64,000 bases of DNA from Dolomedes plantarius. Taxonomy: Eukaryota; Arthropoda; Arachnida; Araneae; Dolomedidae. The number at the start of each line of letters is the position of its first letter. The stretch's first letter is position 1. The position numbers and the translations under genes are program-made. The stretch is from positions 183,777,874 to 183,841,873 of the forward strand of contig OU015496.1 in NCBI GenBank assembly GCA_907164885.2, given 5' to 3'. Below, piece after piece: positions 12,408 through 24,200 of this stretch. Below the pieces are notes generated by a model, which did not search any database, was not told the origin of the DNA, and saw only the letters and a program-made list of their open reading frames with translations.

Positions 12408-14042
12408 CTAGCTGAAGTATCCGGCATTGCCCGGGATTTTAACAATATTTGTTAACCAAAATCAACACAGTATAAATAACATAGAAAAAGTATATGTGAA
12501 ATGTTATAAACATCTCAGAATTCAGGAATTTCAGCCTTTCATCATTGAAGCACTAAAATCTGAAAAGTAAAAATGTCAAATTGTCTAATGTTTGCTAACC
12601 AAAATTAATTTAAAACTAAACACGTTATAAATAACATAGAAAAAACATGTGAAATCTTATACACATGAATAAAATGAAAACCCAATAAAAAAATATATAA
12701 AATTATAATAAACTCCTCAGAATTCAGCTAGATTTAGCCTTTTATCATTTGGGCAAAAAAAGAAGCTGAAATTACAGGTTTAGCTGAAATTTCCAATAGA
12801 ACCATGATATGACTCTATCGTTGCCTCTTAAAAAATGAAGTGTTTGATTGAGGGCTGCAAACCATTCAACTCCTCTCCCCATTAAACTCCTATAAATATC
12901 CTCTATATATTAAATTCCTTTTCTCTCCTTAATAAACTCCTCAGAATTTTGGTAGATTCAGCCTTTTATCATAGTACCACTAAAACCTGAAACATCCTCT
13001 CCAGAAATATAAATTTATTAATTACAATAATTAAACTCACGCAAATGTATGAATTACATAAGTTTTTTTACCAACATTTGAATAATTCGTAAATGAAAAA
13101 GCATATGAAAATAAAGATAATAAGAACTTCCGGAATCGAAATTAATTACCCTTAATTTTTAATTAATAAAAAACCAACATAATATGAATAAAAACGATAG
13201 TTGTTTAAAAGCATATGAAAATAAAGCTATTATAAAGATAATAATAAAAAAAGCATATGAAAATAATGCTCGCGTATGAAGTTAACTTTATGATATAAAG
13301 ATAGTAATAATAATATAAACCGCGTGCATAAAATATTTAGCTTTTCAAGCGAAATCAATTAATTTTTAGAAAAAAACTACTTTTAATCGAGAAATTAAAT
13401 ACATTGCACAAAATTTTGATTTTACCAACTTTCTACCCTACAATTTACACCCTACTTCTTTGAAGTTGGGTGTTGAAACATCCTCTTTGAAAAGTTTACA
13501 CCCTACTTCTTTTAAATAGGGTGTAAATATAAAGTTTTAACAGCGAATTGAATGCCAGTTAAAAATTATTGTTGTTTAAAATCATATGAAAATTACGCTA
13601 TTATAAAGACAAAAAAAAGCATAGAAAAATAATGCGTGCGCATGAAGTTAACGTTACGATATAAAAATAGTAACAATAATATGTATATATAAAACAGTTC
13701 CGTGACTGACTGACTGATTGACTGACTGACTGACATACAACGTACAGACCAAACCGCGGGAAATAAAAGGGCTGAAATTTTGCATGGCGATTCTTCTTAT
13801 AGTGTAGGAGTGCACTCAGAAAGATTTTTGAAAAATTCTTAGATTTTTTTAAAATTAAATTTTTGAGTTGTTTTAGTAACTTTTTTTTAAGTTTGCATTT
13901 AAAATAATAATAATTTGAGGGTTATAAAATTCATATGACGAAAAAGATCATAAAAATTCCTTTAATATGAAATCTTTTTCGAATCTTTACCTCTATTTTA
14001 TGATTTTTGGTGAATTTTTAAAGATTAATTTTTAGAATTTAA

Positions 14043-15503
14043 CCTTTTACATGCCACACTATGATCAAGGAAGAAAGTACCATATTTTGCTGCGTAACTT
14101 TGGTCGATAACTTCCAGGAAGTCGGTCCAACAGGTGTACTCCACTCATTCCTTTATTATATAATTTTATAATGTAAGGTTAAGGAAAATCGACTTTTATT
14201 TTAGCTCGGACATATCTTTTTGCTCTTCCTAATGGTTCGTGAGTGATAAAATTTGATGTAATAGTTACAACAAAAATATCGTTCCAATGGCACATATAAA
14301 CTTCTCCATCGCATCGGTAATCAAACTCTCCACGTTGAAATTTCGATATTTCTTTTGCTGTTTTAAGAGAACATTGTCCCGTTCTGGAATCTCGCACTGT
14401 GCCGATTGCCTTAAAGCCTTTGTTAGATAAATCTGTCAGCAGACTGTACGATGTAAAAAAAGTTATCGAAAAATATTTTGCGTTTCTCTGGATTGTCAAT
14501 AAAAGATAATAGTTCGGAGACAACTTTTGATCCAAGTGGCAAATTTTCATTTTTCGAACTTTTTCTACCGTAGATAGACATAGCATAAGGATAACCATTT
14601 GCTGAGCAGATCATCCAAACTTTGAAACCAGAGCGAATTGGCTTTCCACGTATGAACACCTTAGCCGAACGATGCCCATAACACGGAACCATGGATTTAT
14701 CGATACTCATATTTTCATGAAAAAATCCGAATTGACGAAAATTTTTTCCAACCTCTTTATAAAAGGGAGAAATTTTTCCTAATTTATCGCCTGGTTCCAA
14801 TTTACTATTTATTATCAACAATGTGGAAATACTTTTTTAACATCCGAAATTTATTTCTGGGCATTGTATTGTTAACAATTAGGATATGCAAATCTTCCTG
14901 AGAGCTCCAATATGTATTTTCATCAGGTACTGAGTGGTAGCCACTAAACAACAGTAATCCAAGAAACTGCCGAATGTCATTTGCGTCGACGTCTAAAGAG
15001 TCTCCTTTTTGTAGGGCGTACAGCTTTGTAAGTTCGGCTGAATTTTCTACGTAATCAGACGGCAGAATCACTGATTGACGGCAGAATCACTGTTCACGTG
15101 TGATATCACTGCTTTTGTATATCGTTACATGCCAATGTTCCTTTTTTGGAACATTGCATTTTTACGCAGTCTTGAGGAAATATTTCTTGTTATTATTTTA
15201 ATTTATTTTATTAACTCGTTAAACTTGTCCTTTGCAAGTACGATGGGGAAATTTTTGGGTGGATTTGAATTTTTAGGAATTTTATAGAATTTTTTTTCTT
15301 ACGTACTGTAAAAATTGTGAAAAAAGCTGATTTTTAGAAATTTTTCTACGCTAAAATATTCATATTTGAAAAAAAAAAGTCAAAAAAATCAATCATGCCT
15401 TCTATAATATACGGTAATTTTTTCAAACTGACAGATATCACAGTTTATTTTTAAAAAATATTAAAGATGGTGTTCCAAAAAAGGAACATTGGCATGTAAA
15501 AGG
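14043..15503 (-). mobile_element. piggyBac element with TTAA target duplication
   Basis: The ends are CCTTTTACATGCCA (14043-14056) and TGGCATGTAAAAGG (15490-15503), perfect 14-bp inverted repeats. Each is flanked by TTAA (14039-14042 and 15504-15507), the invariant piggyBac target. The 1461-bp interior carries a broken minus-strand transposase. A subterminal palindrome (TGTTCCTTTTTTGGAACA) lies next to the right end, and an inverted copy of that end with the same palindrome is at about 15128-15156. The related Helitron at 50.0 kb lacks the element. Confidence 0.92.
14179..15071 (-). pseudogene. piggyBac transposase (PGBD-like), frameshifted
   Basis: Three minus-strand pieces cover the catalytic region. 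14805-15071 gives the N-terminal part of the domain (ANDIRQFLGLLLFSGYHSVP, then MPRNKFRMLKKYFHIVDN). 14423-14821 gives the core: MSIDKSMVPCYGHRSAKVF with the first catalytic Asp, KPIRSGFKVWMICSANGYP, and FFDNFFYIVQ with the second Asp. 14179-14598 continues with LLTDLSNKGFKAIGTVRDSR and a C-terminal tail (RYVRAKIKVDFP) without an obvious Cys-rich domain. Frame changes near 14815 and in a T-run near 14460 break it. At about 300 residues it is much shorter than typical piggyBac transposases (near 600), so the N-terminus is missing as well. Confidence 0.9.
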
Positions 15504-15899
15504 TTAATTTATTAAACGCTGATCACGTGATTTCTTTTTCTGTTACTTTAAATAAATTTATCTTCACATAACAACGAAATAGGCAAAAAAATACTTTTTT
15601 TCTTGCTAATGCGGCAGACGATTGGACATTATTCAAAAAAATATTAAAATAATGTAAAAGATATGTTCCTCAAACTGTACTACATTAACTGTACTATATT
15701 CTTTAGTATGTCCTATGAGATTTAATTTGAATATTTTCTTCTACATTATTTTGTCTATAAAAATATCCCTTACGATTTTTTATTAATATATTTTTTTGTT
15801 TTTTTTACATCAATCGTATACATTGATCGTCGTATTTATTATATATATATATATTGGCATTAATTGCATACACTGACATTGTATTTAATTTGAATGTAC

Positions 15900-15930
15900 C
15901 GTTCGTTTAGGAACACCTCCTAAACGAACG
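15900..15930. repeat. 13-bp hairpin in Helitron copy 2
   Basis: CGTTCGTTTAGGA (15900-15912) and its exact reverse complement (15918-15930), 5-base loop. It occupies the same site in the composite Helitron as the different hairpin at 49560-49604 in copy 3. Confidence 0.8.
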
Positions 15931-16539
15931 TTTAGGAAGTGTTGGTTTATGGAATACTAAAAGTTTAAAATAGTGGCGCCATCTATTGAACATCTATGAA
16001 TCAAGAATCGCATCCGTCAAAAATTGTTCGTTATCCTAATTGTTAGCAATACAATGCCCAGAAATAAATTATTGATGAATGTTTGTTAACCAAAATCAAT
16101 TTTAAAACTAAACACAGTATAAATAACATATAAAAGATTTAGCCTTTATCATTGGAGCAAAAAATCCTGGAAAGTGAAACATAAAATATATAAATTTATA
16201 ATAAACCTACCAAAATCCATTAAAAACTAAACACAGTATAAATAACATAGAAAAAAAGGCATACGAAATGTTATACACATTAATAATATGAAAACCAATT
16301 AAAAATATATAAATGTATAATAAACCCCTCAGATTTCAGCTATATTCGGTCTTTCATCATAAAAAAGCTGAAAAAAATAAAATAAAAATAATTTTAAAAA
16401 ATAATAAAATAAAATAAAAATAATAATTTAAAAAATAATAAAATAAAATAAAGATAATAATAAAAAAAATAATAAAATAAAAGCTAAAATAAAAAAGCCT
16501 TCATAAAAAGCTGAAAATACAGGTTTAGCAAAATTTGCA

Positions 16540-16606
16540 CGATCCCAGACTCGAACCCGAGTCTTACGGTGTACCAAATGAACAGTTTTAACGAACGCGC
16601 CACGAT
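16540..16606 (-). repeat. tRNA-like segment inside Helitron copy 2
   Basis: On the minus strand: A-box-like GTGGCGCGTTCG, then GGGTTCGAGTCT, a good match to the Pol III B box. It is homologous to 8637-8701. No full acceptor or T-stem pairing, so a tRNA-derived relic. Confidence 0.6.
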
Positions 16607-17240
16607 TATACACAACACTGTTGAGTAAAGTAAAAAATATACGCAATGAGTTTTTTGGAAAGATGCTATGGGTTGGTGAATATACATACATTTATGGAGT
16701 AAGAGTAGTTTTAAATGAGAAATAAGTTAGCAGGATAGAAGCTTAGTCTTTAACTCTTCAATAGACACAAAGACATAAGCTAGGGGGGTTGCAGTAGCGA
16801 TTAAAAAAGATCGTGACACTTAGCGTGGTTGATTCGAATTTTCCATCGCGTGTGAGAGTGTCAATATGCCGTTGGATCCGATTTATTTTAGAGTGTAAAA
16901 TCTGACTTGAAAGATTATTATTTTCATTTATTATTCTGGTTTAATATATAACTTGAAACTTTTTGATTTTATTTATTTTTATCTTTTCGCTCGCTGTTTG
17001 CCAGCTAACCCTAACGTGGACGCCATATTCAGAGGGGTGATTCCACAAAGTGTAACAGCTTACAAATTGTTGGTTTTTTATTAATTAAAAATCAACGGTA
17101 ATTAATTTCGATTTTTGAAGTTCTTCAGACCCTCGGCTGTTTTTAAAGACGCTTGTATGTAAAATTTCACGATCGTTGCTCCTAAACTGTGGATTTCTAT
17201 ACAATTACAGAGATACAAACATTCATTTTTATATATTAGA

Positions 17241-17647
17241 TAGTCTAATTATGTAAATAGTAAAGTGTGATATGCATTCATTTTTTAAGTTTGGTGAATA
17301 AATTAAAGTAATTGCAGTATAGTTATACAAATAAAGATTTTTATATTATGTAAGTGAGATGATATTAATTGAACATGTATATTAATTCAAATATTGTAGA
17401 TTTTGTTCACTACACTTGGAAATAAACTTGATTTAATGTGAATTAACAATAAAGTTTAGACAGCGAAAAAGTTGATGTAGATTTCAGTGTGGTGGACTCC
17501 GGTTAAATTTGGTTTACGCTCTACAATTTTCACAAAGTTCGGGCACAGAAATTTAGTTTGTTGCCTTGTAGTGAGCGGAATTGCTGTCGCGGGATCGATC
17601 TTCAGTAAATTTTCCCCGCATACTTTCGGGCGAGCCGAGTTAACTTT

Positions 17648-17649
<2 letters not shown>
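17241..17649. other. Non-coding DNA between Helitron and microsatellite
   Basis: AT-rich with no exon-like segment. The part from about 17460 to 17640 has higher GC and an open minus-strand frame continuing through the TA/TG repeat; I could not connect it to any family. The channel gene on this strand would continue through here if it extends further. Confidence 0.35.

Positions 17650-17737
<88 letters not shown>
17650..17737. repeat. (TA)n(TG)n microsatellite
   Basis: About 24 TA units followed by about 20 TG units. Frames open across it encode only Ile/Tyr and Cys/Val or His/Thr runs and are not genes. Confidence 0.98.
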
Positions 17738-17739
<2 letters not shown>

Positions 17740-18160
17740 TATTCATAGCATACCTTATTTCTATATGACAGGCAAATCTTTTCCTTGCTACTTAACATTA
17801 ATCTGGGAAATTTAAAGCCTTACAAGTATTTGCAGACATGGCATATGCTTTCAGGTATCAAAATCCACTTTAGAACCATTTTATGCATAATAATAACGTT
17901 CATAGCGTAAACACAGCATTATATACGCTAATGTCCCTGCACATCCTGCGGCAAAACATAGCTTATCATATTCGAAACTCCTCTTTAGAATCTCTTTTCG
18001 ATTGACTCTCATTAAATCGCAGGATTTCATAGTGTAACTTTTACAGTGTCTCTCGATTTATGGTGTCACAGAAATTTGCAGCAACAATTGTTACACTGAA
18101 ACCTTTCAACAACAATAAAAGCTTTCATCGGTAAGAACAATATTTTGTACTAATACTTAC

Positions 18161-18218
18161 GATTTTCTCAAAAAACGTGATGGCTTTATCTTCTTTTTCA
18201 ACTTCATAAACCATTGAG
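18161..18218 (-). CDS. Channel gene exon G (58 bp)
   Basis: Acceptor ...GATAATTCTAG; donor ATC|GTAAGT. One base completes an Asp codon with exon F, then SMVYEVEKEDKAITFFEKI. PC-x3-YEV at the F/G join fits the family pattern PCxxxxYxV. Ends in phase 0. A following exon with TM2 is required; none with a convincing hydrophobic segment was seen between 18160 and 17740, so it is either further left among the elements or outside the window. Confidence 0.68.
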
Positions 18219-21200
18219 CTAGAATTATCGAAAATTATTTTTACCGAAGGAAAATAAATAATTTTAAATGATTTAAAAGGGGTTTAATCTCAAATGTTCA
18301 GATTTTGAAGCTAACTTTTAAAAGAGAATTCATCCCAAACTTGGAAGCAATATGTAAAGAAATATTTATGAAGTGTCTTTCATTCTGTTATCACTTAAAT
18401 GAAAACTAACTTGCGTTTCTCATATTGAAGAATCAAGTAAACTAACAGAATACTATGTTAGTGAATACTAATTGAATAGTAATAGTAACTGACATTTACA
18501 CAACTTACATTCGCAATTGAATTTAACAATTCTGTTAAAATCAAAATGAATGAATTTGTAAATGGTTACTTCAAGCAAATTTGTTTATTGAAAAATCTTT
18601 CATTATTGAATTTGACGGTAAGAAAAGTTTTCTTTTCTTATTAAACCACACCGATTAAATCATTACTGTTCGTGATTAAGAATGAATCCTATTGAACTGA
18701 AAATATTTACAACGATATATACGGTAGTGTAAATAACAAACATCAAAATGTGACATTAGATTTCATCGGTAAATGCAGAAGTTATTCAATATTTTCACAT
18801 AAAGCTTTTTAGAAACACAGAATGAACAGACACTAAATTGATCTATCTTCAGATGTTCATGGAGACAGATTTCATACTGTCCACCACTGTGTCCTTTATG
18901 GTATCAAAGATTAATTTGTTTTAAATTTTAATATCTTACTCAATGTTATTAATTTATTCATTTACTGTAAGGGTGGCTCAAATGAAAATGAGACTTTTCC
19001 TTTAACGGCAATTGTTAAATACCTAGAGATTTGCCTTTGCTCTTGTAGATAACGTTGTATGATTCGAAACAAAGTTGCTATCGTCGGAAAGTGCCAGTGT
19101 GGTGTTTGAACGTGTTTAAGCAAGGTGACTATGTACGGAAGTCACATGGATTCTTCCAAATATGCCCAGTGAGTGGTTATTCAATTTTTGACGGCAAGGG
19201 TATAAGTGAAGCCAAAATTTAAAGTCGTTTAAGTCATGAATATCTGTCACAGTATAAGTATACAGTGTTCAGATGGTTCAGGGAATTTCGTCAAGAACGT
19301 GTGAGCACGAGAAATGCCGAGATCTGCTCAATCTCATTTTCCCATCACCATAGAATCGATTGCTGACGTTGTCAAGATTTCTGAACACGAGAAATGACGA
19401 CATCTGCTCAGTCACATTTGTCCATCACCATGGTATCGATTGCTGTCGTGGACAAGATTTGGTGCGATGCTTCCGCTGGGGGGTTCTCGACCATCCCTCC
19501 TATAGCCCCAACCTGTCGGCTTGTGACTACCACATCTTAACTGAAAAAGGCTACCGATTTTCCAACGATGCAAAAGTCCGGGACGCCGTTCAAGAATGGT
19601 TCCGCAAGCAACCACGGATGTTCTTCGCTCAGGATGTCCAAAATCTAATAAATGCTGACGCATTTGCTTGTACCAACAGGGCGATATGTGTGGCGGATAT
19701 GTAGGACATGTATCACTGTTACTTTCTGCATGTTCCACTATTCCCACCAATAAACCATCACAGAAAAAAACAAAAAGTCTCACTTAGATTTGGACCACCC
19801 TTATATAATTCGGTCAGAGGATTCACATGGATATCAACTGAAGAACTTTATTTATCACACTTCTTAATGTAAACGGGGCTTTCCAGACACATATGTTATA
19901 TTTTAAATATTTTTTCAGACCCATTTGTCTGTGAAACAAAATACTTTATACTACTTTCACATCTGAATTTTACTCAAGAATTAGCAGTGTGTTTAAGAAT
20001 ACTTACTCGCACGGCTGATTGTAGCTATCTGCGAGCAAAGCGCATTTATTTGGAGGCTCTTTATCTGTAAAATTAAGATAAAAAAAATATGTAACATCAA
20101 GATGTGTATTTAAACAATAAAGTCTAAAAACAAATGCTTTTGCAGATATATTGCACCATGAAGAAATTTAATTCGTGCATATATCCTAAACAGAGGAATT
20201 TGTTGCTCTTGAAAGAACCTCTACTGTAGAAGAAACTTACCAATTAACAAAAAGGTATTGTAACAGGATAGACGTTGAAGAAATTATTCTATTAGAATAG
20301 GTGAGATCAACTTCCTAATTGCTATTATCGACAAGAAATGGAAGTTTTTCTTTTTCCATAAAACGGGGTGATTCACAGGTCCCGAATATTCTATAATAAC
20401 TATAGCTAGGATGAAACAATCTGAATATGAAAAAGTACGCTACATAGCTTGACGTATGTGTAATCGATTGCATTACATGCGTTGCTGGAAGTGATCTCTG
20501 TTCACCCATATATGGGCCGCAGAAAATCCCTTTGCCACTCACCAAACACCCATGATCAAAAAGTTGGTGAGTGATGAGCGATGTTTTAGTTGCGCATGAC
20601 AGGAACCATTTCCTTTGATACCACCGTGAACATCGATGTGTACCTGGAGATTTTTTTAGCAGTTCGTGTATCAAATGGATGATCGTGAGTTAACGGAAGG
20701 TTACTTCCATCAAGATGGAACACGTCGGTAAGGAGCATGGCTGAAATCGAATCCTTTTCCGGCAACAGGGTCATTTCAAAGGGGCTTTGGCCACCAAGGT
20801 TGCCTGATCTGAGACCACTAGACTTCATCCTTTGGGAGAAGTCTATCGAAACAAGCCCTGCACTGTGGAAGATTTGAGGGAAAACATCCAAAAGTGAAAT
20901 TGCTGGTATTCCCTCCGATATTCTTGCCGATGGGTTCAGGAAGTTGGAGTGCAGCGTCAAAATGTGTCTGGCAGAAAATAGAGATCCCTCCCAGCATCGC
21001 ATGTAATGCAATCGATTACACATACGTTAAGGTATGGACCGTAACTTTTTGGTTCAGATTGCCTCATCATAGTGAGAGTTATTATAGAACATTAGGGGCC
21101 TCTTTCGAGTGAATCACCCTTGTAGAGTATTGCATTTCAACCTCTCCGTTAACAAAAGAAATTCTTCTATCTCGGCCTGAGACCCATCAAAAGATTTCCG

Positions 21201-24200
21201 ACGACTTAGGTGGAAATATGCTGACGGCAATTTTCCTTTTGTTCATCCGATAGACTTGTTCGACAGAACCTTAGGGGACATAGGTCATATTTCTTGATTT
21301 AGTCATCGCCACCGGGTGACACCGCTGATGTTAGTTATAAATGACAGGAGACCCTAGGTGCTTTCTTTCATGAACTATCAATTGTTAAGCAGCATCCTGG
21401 AGGCGTCGCGTGCCTAATCAAAAGGACTCGTGCTGTAGCGTTGACGTTTTGTATTGGGGTGTATTTAAAAGCTTATTATTTTATATTTCTAATTAATAAA
21501 TTAATTAATGAAGGTAGGAATTACTCTTACTAATTAAGGTGGGTTTCAGCTAAATTTAAATACAACAATATTTGCCATTTGGCCGTTAGTGGTTAGACAT
21601 TTTAAGATGGATGGTAAAGTTGCGTTGTGTTTAGCAATAACCCATAAACATATAATAATTATAAATTACCCTAGGTTCATTACTGTCTGCATCACTGTGG
21701 TGATTAATGAGCCAAAAGAAAAATGAAATTAAATCTAATAAATTTACTTAACCTTGGAGAACACCTAGAAATAAAATTATCTCACCTAAAGGAAAAAGCT
21801 TCATATCTGCTGAAATAAAAATAAAACCTAAAGCTGAAAATCAGAAAATTTACTAAAAAGGCAAGGACCGACATGACACCACTTTACAAACTAACATAAC
21901 AATTTATTTAAGAATTTCCCTGACATTATAACAAACAAACTCATTAACTGCAGATCTTCTTAACATTATTCTGACAACCAAATTCAATTGAATAAATACA
22001 ATTTCGTTTAAATGAGTTCTACTCTCCATAATACAATTAATTATCAATAAAAACAATACAAATAAGTGAAGTGGCTGGCGAATCAAAAAAAAAACTTCTA
22101 AATGAAAAAGTGATGAGAAAAAAAAACAAAAGTAAAACTATAGAAAAATTCAGTAAACCAAAAAAAAAGGAAATTAAAACTATATTACCCAATTAAAATG
22201 CTGCAGCACAAATAAAAACTATTATTTTAAAAAATCATGAGGGGCACCCCAGGCCAGCGCCATTTCTATAGCGTGCCGGCCGCCACTAAAAATCCAGACA
22301 TCTCTCTCCATCGTGGGTTGCGAGTCCGCTCCCAGCCTCTTGGCCGGCCTCCCCCTCTCTGTCTCCAAATCTCCATTGTACGACCTTCTCACCCCTTTGT
22401 ATGGCTACTCGTGGGTGAAAATGAGTGCGTCTTCGCTCCTTGATTTTAACAGGGAAATTCGGACCAACAGAATTTGAGGGGCTTGAATTATAATTTGATA
22501 GGTAGTATAGTATTTTATTTTCAACTTTGATCTTGCATCAATTCAGGATTTATTTTCTTTTATTTTAAACTCTGGAACTAACTCGGCGTTTGGCGATCTC
22601 AGGCGTATCCATGCGCCTACCCCTCATCAAAACGGTGGTTTCGCTTATCTCTTGGCCAGCTGCAAAAAAGGGGTTGTTTCTTGAAATGGATACTTCTGTT
22701 AATCCCTTTATCCGGTGTAGTCCTGGGTATGTGCTGGGAAAATACTGTGAAAATGGAGGAGATCTCGTTACATTGCCTACCAGCCCAGCTTACACAAGGG
22801 TTTGGGCTCATAATACAAAATTTACTATTAATTGAAAAAACAAAAATAAAACACTCTAAAATTAATAATTAACTATGTTGAATGTATACCAGCTACCGAA
22901 AAAAACAATAAAAAAAAACAATATACCAGCGTACCAGTCACCTCACAATTATTTCAAAATAAGGCTTATTAATTTATCAATATTAACAATAAGGTATAAC
23001 CTGTGATGATCTATTTCAAACTTAATTCTTCTTAATGTCAAAACATTTAGAGAAACTTGCGCACCTTCTCCAAATGCGATGACATTAATCAAATCACTTA
23101 ATATCTGATCACCACAAGTATAACCCTTACATATATTTAGCAGAGGCTTAATAAATTTATTAAAACAAAGCACAATCGTTACTAAAATTTACTTACTTCT
23201 TACTTACTTTACCAATTTAATTATCTGAAAACCCGATATTAATATTAACTTTAATCACTTCCAAAACTATTAATTATCATCACAACAAATACCTCCTTTT
23301 CCGCGAGAAAAAAAAATTTGGCACAAATTTTTTTTTTAATAATAAAAAAAAACACAGATCACCGTGGAAAAATTTCACGAATTAAAAGAATTGACTAAAG
23401 TATAAAATTACATTACACAATGTGATATATTGTTCCCATTCGACCCGGGTCACATAACAAAACACATATACATGAGAGATTACTTATTAAACAAAAATAT
23501 AAACCATGGAATATCTAGCATAATACCCGAAAAAAATTTCATTACCACAATTGTATATAAAACAAGCAAAAATGAAACATTGAGCACCTAACATATATCT
23601 AAAACAATTCATTACCACAACTGTATGCTCAATTTACAATTAAACCATATACACTAAAAAAACTGCATAGTAAAATAATCATCCTCGGTTAAAACAATCA
23701 GTTCAAAAACATTACATCTTGTCCACAGTTTACTTCTATAATTTGAAATTGACAGTGCGACCATAGCATACAATCCGAAACAAATTTTAAAAAAAAAGTA
23801 TGCTTAACACAAATAAACAAAACCTCTTCGAACAAAACTCAATACAAAATTCTCTCTTACGAAATTCATTATCACTGTTCAAACAAAATTAACATGTTTA
23901 CTGTTCAACCTCAAAAAAATGTATATGAAACATGTGAGACAGGTGTAGAAAAATTACAACTTTAACCGTACATATAACATATAAAAATTTTAACCTCCCG
24001 TACACCCTAGTATACATTACAAAACCAGGTAATTGATAGAAATTTGAGACCTATCGTTAACTACACCACTATTTACTCCTACTAATCCAAATTCAATTCC
24101 AGCCTGCGAAGATAGACTCTTCGTCCCTCGCGGCAATGAAATTCTAATAAGCTTAGTAAAAATTAATGATTAAAATCTGAGGCCATGTCTAACGTTCATT

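Larger units (their letters stand above)
12408..17240 (-). mobile_element. Composite non-autonomous Helitron, copy 2, with nested piggyBac
   Basis: On the minus strand it starts TCTAATATATAAAAATG at 17240 and ends CTAG at 12411-12408, the CTAG preceded by the hairpin region CCGGCATTGCCCGGG; flanks are A and T. It is the reverse-oriented counterpart of 48607-51587. Inside is a second Helitron-like start in the opposite orientation near 13683 (TATATAAAACAGTTCCGTGA, then repeated GACTGACTGACT, then AGACCAAACCGCGGG). A piggyBac sits at 14043-15503. No Rep or helicase is present, so mobility would need a partner element. Confidence 0.8.

Noticed and set aside
17881..18000. Minus-strand frame CFAAGCAGTLAYIMLCLRYE considered as the TM2 exon
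   Set aside because: Weak acceptor, too few hydrophobic residues in a row, and no DEG/ENaC TM2 signature.
22237..22835. Short frames in the LARD LTR, repeated at 26646-27244
   Set aside because: They recur only because the LTR is duplicated, show no domain, and overlap on both strands; GC-rich regulatory DNA is the simpler reading.
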